DNA of 64,000 nt from Syngnathus acus (taxonomy: Eukaryota > Chordata > Actinopteri > Syngnathiformes > Syngnathidae), in the NCBI RefSeq assembly GCF_901709675.1, contig NC_051098.1:4662000-4725999 (forward strand), in the 5' to 3' direction. The notes beneath the pieces were generated by a model, which was not told the DNA's origin, did no database searches, and worked only from the letters and a program-made list of their open reading frames with translations. Of the stretch, positions 57,784 through 64,000 are shown one piece after another. How positions within the stretch are numbered: the stretch's first letter is position 1; each line of letters starts with the position of its first letter. A program made the position numbers and the translations under genes.

Positions 57784-58710
57784 ATTTGAAAAGAAATTCT
57801 GCGCTTAATTCATTGCAGTATTTCCATGTTTGCCATAACTACTCGTTTGACATAATGCACGATCTTCTTGAAGGTGTGGCTCAGTATGAGATCAAATTGC
57901 TTTTTGAGTATCTCACCAGCCACTTCATATCAGAACAGAATTTGCTTTCAAGGATTTATGGTTTTGATTATGGATTTTTAGAACGAAAGAACCGCCCCAC
58001 GAAAATCATATTGGATAGTGCTGGCAATGGCATTGGCTTGAACTCTATCCAGACATTCTATCTCGTGAAAAACATCCCACTTTTGTTTGGTGACATTATT
58101 CCTGCAGAGAACAGACACTGGGATTTGTTACTGTTGTTACTTCAAATTATGAACATAGTTTTTTCACCTTCTCTCACTCTGGCTATGACTGTATATTTAA
58201 AGAATTTGATATTTCAAAAATTTCAAAAACATAACCAAATCACTCGCCAAAAGGCATCAAATGGCCATTGCTTATCACTGGGAAACCTTCACCCTTAAAC
58301 AGAAGGAATATGGGCCAATACAATTATTTTCTTTAAGAGATGAAAATGTGGTCAACAGTGAAATTCTTGAAATGTTGTCAAAAGACGTTATCTCAATAAG
58401 TTGGGTTAAAGTTGATGGTGTTGAGTACAAAGGTGGACTTGTTGTTTGCAGTTTAATGGAGGAAGACATGCCAGTCTTTTGTCAGATAGATGATGTACTT
58501 CTGGTTGAAAATGACATTTTTTTATTGACACACAAGCTATTTACAGAGAACTTTGATGAACACCACCATGCCTTCAAAGTATTACCAACTGAAGGAAGGT
58601 GTGTCATAAAAATAACTGAACTTAAATGTCACAAACCATTTGATATTCAAAGCTCATATGGGGCTGCAGATGAAAGTTTGTACATTATACCTTCGTTTAT
58701 TATGTTTTAA
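57784..58710 (+). pseudogene. Fragment of a fish multicopy MHDLLEG-motif gene
   Basis: The frame from 57777 gives SALNSLQYFHVCHNYSFDIM, HDLLEGVAQYEIKLLFEYLT, NGIGLNSIQTFYLVKNIPLL and HWDLLLLLLQIMNIVFSPSL. At about 58208 the frame jumps: FKNFKNITKSLAKRHQMAIA continues in the next frame, ending at 58710 with FSLRDENVVNSEILEML and CHKPFDI. Relatives I know carry about 55 more residues at that jump (a His-rich stretch), so a deletion removed them. The 5' half is also absent. The family recurs in fish genomes, usually beside transposon-like sequence. Descent from a DNA transposase is suspected, not shown. Confidence 0.65.
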
Positions 58711-58827
58711 TTGACTGCATGGGGAAAAAATCGTTAAAATAAATGCTGTTTTTGAAAATGTATTTTTCTTAGAATTAATTATTGTCATTTTAATTGTATT
58801 ATGAAGTTATTATTTTTAAAACTATGT

Positions 58828-59084
58828 AGTGTTAATTTAACCCAGTTCAGGGAGTTGAAAGGTAACTCTGACATAGTGTTGATGTAAATTGCTCAGTGTT
58901 AATTTAACCCAGGTCATGGAGTTAAAAAGTAACTCTGACAGTGCTAATGTAAATCGCTCAGTGTTAATTTAACCCATGTCATGGAGTTAAAAAAGTAACT
59001 CTGACACAGTGTTAATGTAAATGACTCAGTGTTCATTTAACCTAGTTCATGGAGTTAAAATGTAACTCTTGATACAGTGTTAAA
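58828..59084. repeat. Four tandem units of about 67 bp
   Basis: Each unit starts AGTGTTAATTTAACCC, goes on TCATGGAGTTAAAA and TAACTCTGACA, and ends AATGTAAAT.GCTC. The sequence continues to about 59200 as AACTCTGTAGAGTGT and CAACACTCCAGTTTTTGCTG, which resembles a fish transposon end. Situated just after the MHDLLEG fragment. Confidence 0.8.
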
Positions 59085-59531
59085 TAACGATTTTTGAAAA
59101 TGTTAATTTAACTCTGTAGAGTGTGGAGCTATATAAACCCTCAAAAAGTGTTAAAATTGACTCTGTGGGAGTTGATTCAACACTCCAGTTTTTGCTGTGC
59201 ACTCATAGAGACTCAGAGACATCACTGTGCAATAACATCCTGCTCTCGCCACTTAAATGTTACCTGAATGTTGTCAGTCACTTAAATGTGGCACAACCTT
59301 GGTTAATAAAGCTGATTCTGATTAGAGTGGATTTTTCAATTATTTCTATGAATAAAATATATGTAAAAAAATATCAATGTTACTAAACAAATTATAATAA
59401 ATCACAGATGTTTTCGGGGATATGAAAAACGTAAAAATCAAGGGTGTATTTCTGTCAATAGTTCTGAGACAAATCTTTCCCTATATTGGACACTTCTTGT
59501 GAAACAGTCAAATAGCTGCGACTTCAAACGG

Positions 59532-61513
59532 TCACTGAAGCGTTTCCTTATTTCGTTTACCTGGATTGTTGCTGTGGTGCCATATTTGTGCCAAAGCTCG
59601 CTCTTGAGGGGTCACAACACTGAAGTCCATCGTCTTTAATCCACGCAGAGTAGATATCACGTGATTCCTTAACAGAAAAAAGATAAATTGTTATATAGAA
59701 GTAAAATGATTTGACAAGAGTTTTTCTTCACATAAATTAACAAATGAAGCTGTCACGTCTCGTCCCCAGTTTTGCTATGTGTCTAGGTTGCCATAGTTTC
59801 TGTTCGCGTTGCCCTTCCCCTCCTGTGTAATCGCGGTCACCTGCCTCGTGTTTTGTGTTTTGTATTTAAGTCCTGTCTGCCCCTCACTCCCCGTCGGATC
59901 ATTGTTGTCATACTGTCTTGCTGTCGTCATGTCCTGCTGTCTTCTTGTTTCACGTCCCTGTCAGTCAAGTTATTGTTTTGTTATGTCATGTCAGTTTGCC
60001 TTTTGAGTTCCCTTCAATAAACCCTGGTCCAAGCTGCATTTAGTCGCCCTGCTCCATTCTGATCCGTGACAGAAGCTTAATATAAATCACTTGAAGAATT
60101 TGTCCTACTTGGTCTCAAATGAAAAGGAATACAGTCAAACCTCGGTTTTCGAACGTCCCGGTTCTCGAACAAATCAGAATTTGAACAAAAAAAAATCGAG
60201 ATTTTTTTGCTTCGGTTATCGAACAAAATTCGGAGGTCGAACCTCGCGAGATGAGCCGGGAGGACCCGACAAAACCCGACCGCGCGGCCCGGATGCCGAC
60301 TGACTCCGTAGTTATTGTATTTTCGTTACTTTGAGGATTGTATTAACCCCTAATCATGCCTCCAAATAAAGTAAGTGGGAGCAGTAAAGCCATCCGAAAA
60401 CACAAAGACGCTCTTAAAGCAATGCGACAGTGAGCGCCCGTCGCGCTGCGGTTGCGCGATCGGACCAAATTAAGCTCCCTACGCACTGAGGTCCACTCAA
60501 ATTTTGGAATGTACATCAGGACTTTAAAACTATTTTCTAAATTTCAGCGACGGCTCTGTCACAATAATGCGACCAGCGCGGTGCAGTTGCGCGGTCGGCG
60601 ATGCGCTACGGTTACGCGTTCGGCGGTGCGCTGCAGTTGCGCGATCGGACAAAAATGCGCAAATGAAAAAATGCTTAAAAAAGGCGTTTTTTTTTTTTTT
60701 TTTTTGTGTCTTGGAACAGATTAAAATTGTTTCCATTATTTGTAATGGGAAAAATAGATGCGGAATTCGACCGATTCGCTTCTCGAACCGCCTTCTGGAA
60801 CGGATTGTGGTCGAAAACCGAGGTTTGACTGTATTAATTTCTTTCTTTCTTTTCAACCTGTAGGCCTTGTTTGTTTCAATGGCGTTTCCATGTAGGGTGA
60901 TGGTGTGTAGATGTGGAAGACTTTGTAGCTTGTCTACCTCTGATAGAGTAAAAATACGGTTGCCGTGAAGATACAGCACTCTTAGTTGAAGCAGCTCACA
61001 CAAAACCTACAACACACACATGTCGAAAGCTAGAAGGAACATGTATGTGAACATACAAAAAAAAAATCCTCATCTCACTTTGTCTATATTTGTGATGTGG
61101 TTGAATGAAAGGTCCAGCCAGGCGAGCAGTGAAGGTTCAGCCAAGAAATGGTTCATGGTTTTGTGAAGGTCATAGAGGTTTGTAATATTATTGTTATTAA
61201 GTCGAAGGGAGACACTTTGGAATTTCCCCACTGAATTTGTCTTTAAAGGCCGCAGACCTTTGCTTGGTTCTTCTGACTGTGTATCTGAAATGTAGATAAT
61301 GATTTTCAGACAGTGCTGATAGTCTTTGCTTTCGTCAGTCATTTAAAAATAAAGCATTGGAGCCTAGAGTAACTTTTGGAAAATTTGGTGGTAATTAGGA
61401 CATGCAAACATAAAAAGATGATGATTGATGATGAAAAGATGATAATTAAATATTCTACCTTCCAAGTTGCTAATGGCTTTAAAAGATAAATCCACTGGAG
61501 CTCCATACATCAT
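59532..61513 (-). CDS. lrrc51: Leucine-rich repeat-containing protein 51
   Basis: A small LRR protein; in mammals the gene is the LRTOMT-associated LRRC51. Four coding exons: 61513-61459 (MMYGAPVDLSFKAISNLE), 61284-61079 (SKGLRPLKTNSVGKFQSVSL, LNNNNITNLYDLHK, LAWLDLSFNHITNIDK), 61006-60858 (LRVLYLHGNRIFTLSEVDKL, LHTITLHGNAIETNKAYR), 59667-59532 (NHVISTLRGLKTMDFSVVTP, ERALAQIWHH). Phases match, 181 residues, close to the mammalian ~190. Three LxxLxLxxN repeats are visible. A solo LTR and a 700-bp MITE lie in the last intron. Head to head with numa1, as expected from human 11q13 neighbours. Confidence 0.93.
59751..60071 (+). mobile_element. Solo LTR, 321 bp, with perfect 5-bp TSD
   Basis: Begins TGTCACGTCTCG and ends GATCCGTGACA (TG..CA). 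GAAGC lies at 59746-59750 and 60072-60076. A TATA-like GTATTTAAG near 59862 and AATAAA near 60016 are spaced like promoter and polyadenylation signals of an LTR. No internal region remains, so it probably arose by LTR-LTR recombination. In the last intron of lrrc51, opposite strand. Confidence 0.88.
60132..60831. mobile_element. TA-flanked MITE (CAGTCAAACCTCGGTTTTCG ends)
   Basis: Left CAGTCAAACCTCGGTTTTCG, right mirror CGAAAACCGAGGTTTGACTG, TA on each side. The ends CAGTcAAACCTCGGTTTtCGAAC are of the pogo/Tigger type. The interior has GTTGCGCGATCGGAC and GCGGTGCGCTGCAGTTGCG repeats and a T-run at 60685-60704. No transposase. In the last intron of lrrc51. Confidence 0.88.
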
Positions 61514-62346
61514 CTCTCATCTGTGATAAGAGTCACAACATGGTTAATCAAAATAGTTTAAAAACCTTATCCTCTTAGAAAACTATACTAAAGTGCTATG
61601 GGCACTGCAGTTGTTTGAGACTTTTAAGTTATCATATGCGTACAAAAACATTGTATCATTATAAAAATGAACGCAATTTATTTTCTTGCTATAAGTGTAG
61701 AAGACCGACGTTTACCTGAAGTAGTCAACAGTCTGTTTCCATGGTAACCCGTAGACAGTCAAGTTTGCTGCATTCAGTCCCCACAATAAGAGTCGCGTTG
61801 CAAAATATATGCACACTAACTGGATTGACTGATGTTAGTGGAAATAAAATAATGAAAATATATCTCTATTTGATGTATCGAGTGGAGGTTTTTATTACCT
61901 ATTTTTTTCAATGAGAATAAGGTTGGTTTGATTCTTAATGCTAAATATTCCCCGCCTTGCGTTTTTACAGCTGGCTGTCCCTGTTAGCAAAACAAGCGCG
62001 ACGTCATTCAACTTCCGGCCTTCTATCCAATCAATGTCCTTTATTTTGAGACGCTTCGCCCAAGCGAAAAATGATTGGTTGGTTTAATCTTGATGTGCGT
62101 GTTTTGAAATGTTCGACGAGGTCATAGGACCGTTGATTTCAGACCAGTACATGTTGTCAGAATTAGTCGTCAACGACAATTCGGGTGTAACAACAGCATT
62201 TCTTCTGCACGTACTGTTGAACGGAGATTTTTACGTTTATCATTGCTAACACTTCTGTTGTGGATTTATGCCTGTGCAATTTCTTTCAAGACACCCAGTG
62301 TAAATATTGCATTTTCCTCCCAGCAGGGTTGAAAGGGTAAGTCGAA
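61514..62346. promoter_or_regulatory. Bidirectional lrrc51/numa1 promoter region
   Basis: Within 61990-62035 lie a CRE-like CGACGTCATTC, an ETS-like ACTTCCGG (62011-62018) and a CCAAT motif (62027-62031), a cluster typical of TATA-less shared promoters. A non-coding first exon of lrrc51 is likely upstream of 61513, and a 5' UTR exon of numa1 just before 62347. Confidence 0.5.
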
Positions 62347-63954
62347 ATGGCACTCATGAATCTGGGCGTTAAGGCGCTACTTGGCTGGGTAAGTTAACGC
62401 CACCGTGGCTCGTAGTATTTTAAGTTTTGACCTAACTTCGTCCATGCTGTGTTTGCAGATAAGTAATCTCACGTTGCCCCACCGAGCGATCAAAAACATC
62501 GAAGAGTTACAGAATGGGGAGTTGCTGCTTCATGTTGTTTATCAAATGTGAGGACTGTACATTAACAATGACGTTTATTCAAGACAGCCTCGATTGTTTA
62601 CTCTTGTTTTCCCTACTTCTTACTTTTATCCTGCTTTCTTTTTTCCACCACAGGAAAAAGGAACAACCTCCTTCAATAACATCACCGAGAGAACGTTTTA
62701 AAGCCATTGCAGAATTTGTGGAGAGTGAGTTTCTGACGTAAATGTCTGGGCATGTTTTTTTCCCCCTCGGATACGTATTGTTCTACTCAGTACATACTTT
62801 GATCAGAATAGGGAGGCAGACCGAAAGAAATAGGCAGGTCGGTAAAGTGTGTCACATTACTTTTGGTGTTGCCCAACCCTTAATAAGCCACTTGCACATC
62901 CAATCTGCGCATGCATAAGAATCAAGTGTTCAAATATGGCTATTAAACAATAATCAGTTTTGTATAATACTTTATATGCAAGCACTTGGCTTTGAGTCTG
63001 AAATGAAAAATCGAAAGGTGCACGAGAGAATGTTTTAAAGCCATTGCAGAATTTGTGGAGTGAGTTTCTGACACACTACGTCTGGGCTTGTTTTTTTTCC
63101 CTCGCGTTACGTATTGTTCTATTCAGTACATTCCAATGTTTTTTTAGTCTCGAACATTAGTGTACAAAAAACACCATTGCAAAGCATTGTAAAGCTACGT
63201 TTAGTTTCATTCTTCACAATTTCTTTTTCAGTTGCACCTTCTGATAGAACACTATGTTTTAATGTCTAATCTCTTATGTGAAAAACATTATTTCAACTTA
63301 ATGTTTTGTGATTGGACAGAGGTTTGCAGATTCAGCGCGACCCAAAGTTGTTCATTATCCTGGGACAACATAAATAATGGAATCAACTTGACTTTGGAAA
63401 TAGCAAAGGTACACAAAGCTGTTTTGCATCATATGTACATATAAGTTATATTGTGGCACACCAATATTGTCTTTGTCCTTTGTCAACTGTGTTATGACTC
63501 ACTAGTTGGCAGTCAGAGATTAAAAATGTGCTTCTGCCACAATAATATTGCCGTCTTTCATTGTTCTTAGTAGGTGTTCGAATAAACTGTCTCCTGAATA
63601 TAGTGGTCAAGAACAATGACATCCTTCTATTGTTTTATACACAAGGTAATGGAAAATGTCTGGCCTGCTCTTTTTAGGTGCTGTTGTTGCTGGTTTACCA
63701 TGACATGATGAGTGAACGGTGCACACTTAAAACCTTGGACTGTGAGGTGGAGGTAAGCGGGCACAATTGTTTTTGCTGAAACTATGAAAATACGATGCAG
63801 TTTTAATGTTTTTTTTTCATTCTGTGCCATTGTAACAATATTTCCATTTCTGCTTGTCAGGGGGAGATTGCAAATCTGACTGTTTCTTATGTGATGGAGA
63901 ATGAGGGCAGAGTTTATATGAGTAGTAGTCTTGATGCCTACTTGGCAAGGCAAT
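62347..63954 (+). CDS. numa1: Nuclear mitotic apparatus protein 1, N-terminal exons (continues past window)
   Basis: NuMA organises spindle poles and recruits dynein to the cell cortex. Six in-phase exons: 62347-62388 (MALMNLGVKALLGW), 62459-62547 (ISNLTLPHRAIKNIEELQNG), 62654-62724 (RERFKAIAEFVE), 63320-63408 (CRFSATQSCSLSWDNINNG, NLTLEIAK), 63678-63752 (VLLLLVYHDMMSERCTL), 63861-63954 (GEIANLTVSYVMENEGRVYM). Together about 153 residues of the N-terminal Hook-like domain, which in NuMA binds the dynein light intermediate chain. The long coiled coil lies beyond the window. The start has a good context (GAAATGG). Exon 3 has a partial downstream duplicate in intron 3. Identification rests on the Hook-domain pattern and on synteny with lrrc51. 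Confidence 0.88.
63018..63131 (+). repeat. Partial duplicate of numa1 exon 3 and its donor site
   Basis: GAGAGAATGTTTTAAAGCC, ATTGCAGAATTTGTGGAG, TGAGTTTCTGAC, TACGTATTGTTCTA and TTCAGTACAT repeat 62683-62796 with few changes. The copy lacks an AG at the exon end (GTGGAGTGAGT versus GTGGAGAGTGAGT) and has no acceptor in front, so it is probably not spliced in. Confidence 0.85.
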
Positions 63955-64000
63955 GTGAGTCTCGTATCCATTCTTGCATTTGACTCGTGGGTGTGCTTTC

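Noticed and set aside
58828-59200. A complete transposon bounded by these repeats and an opposite end before 45966
   Set aside because: I looked for an inverted AGTGTTAATTTAACCC-like end upstream of exon 1 and saw none; kept only as a question in the chimeric-locus finding.

Overview
This is eukaryotic nuclear DNA from a ray-finned fish, most likely a percomorph teleost. The evidence is split genes with GT-AG introns, vertebrate proteins (SNX19, SDHD, TIMM8B, IL-18, LRRC51, NUMA1), very long dinucleotide and tetranucleotide microsatellites, and teleost-type repeats (RTE and L2-like LINEs, tRNA-derived SINEs, hAT, pogo and Tc1 elements). I found no bacterial operons, CRISPR arrays or phage genes. 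The species cannot be fixed from the sequence alone.

Layout. 1-1680 is a diverged tandem repeat array interrupted by a 3' RTE fragment (1681-2120). 2120-9059 has no recognisable exon and holds a fold-back element, one SINE with a perfect target-site duplication (TSD) and a hAT-like MITE. 9060-19045 (minus) is snx19, ten coding exons, with the last part of the C-terminal nexin domain not found. 19.8-22.5 kb is intergenic with a palindromic hAT MITE and a 130-bp GT microsatellite. 22520-26330 (plus) is a complete secreted L-amino-acid oxidase gene. 27.3-29.1 kb is a stack of insertions (RTE relic, hAT, SINE, hAT) whose TSDs give the order of events. 30100-30834 (minus) is timm8b, head to head with sdhd (31366-37324, plus) across a 531-bp promoter with NRF-1-like and ETS-like sites. 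sdhd intron 3 hosts a Tc1 element that was itself hit by a pogo-type MITE. 38411-40511 (minus) is il18. The run timm8b-sdhd-il18 is the same neighbourhood as human 11q23.

40.5-59.5 kb is accessory, repeat-rich DNA: an internally duplicated element (42.7-44.9 kb), a 5' LTR with a primer-binding-site-like sequence (45103-45313), and a fish-specific 'SAMD3-like' gene (45966-57783) broken by frameshifts. Its introns took in a 5'-truncated L2-like LINE with a long open RT frame (itself carrying a hAT and a pogo MITE) and a nearly complete RTE retrotransposon with an intact 1006-codon ORF. A second fish multicopy gene fragment with an MHDLLEG motif is joined directly to the SAMD3-like stop codon, with an internal deletion.

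59532-61513 (minus) is lrrc51, carrying a solo LTR with a perfect 5-bp TSD and a 700-bp TA-flanked MITE in introns. It lies head to head with the first six coding exons of numa1 (62347 to the window edge). LRRC51 and NUMA1 are also neighbours at human 11q13. Host genes are housekeeping (mitochondrial import, complex II, endosomal sorting, spindle) plus two immune-type genes (il18, L-amino-acid oxidase). Most of the remaining sequence is mobile-element debris, and much of its insertion order can be read from intact TSDs.
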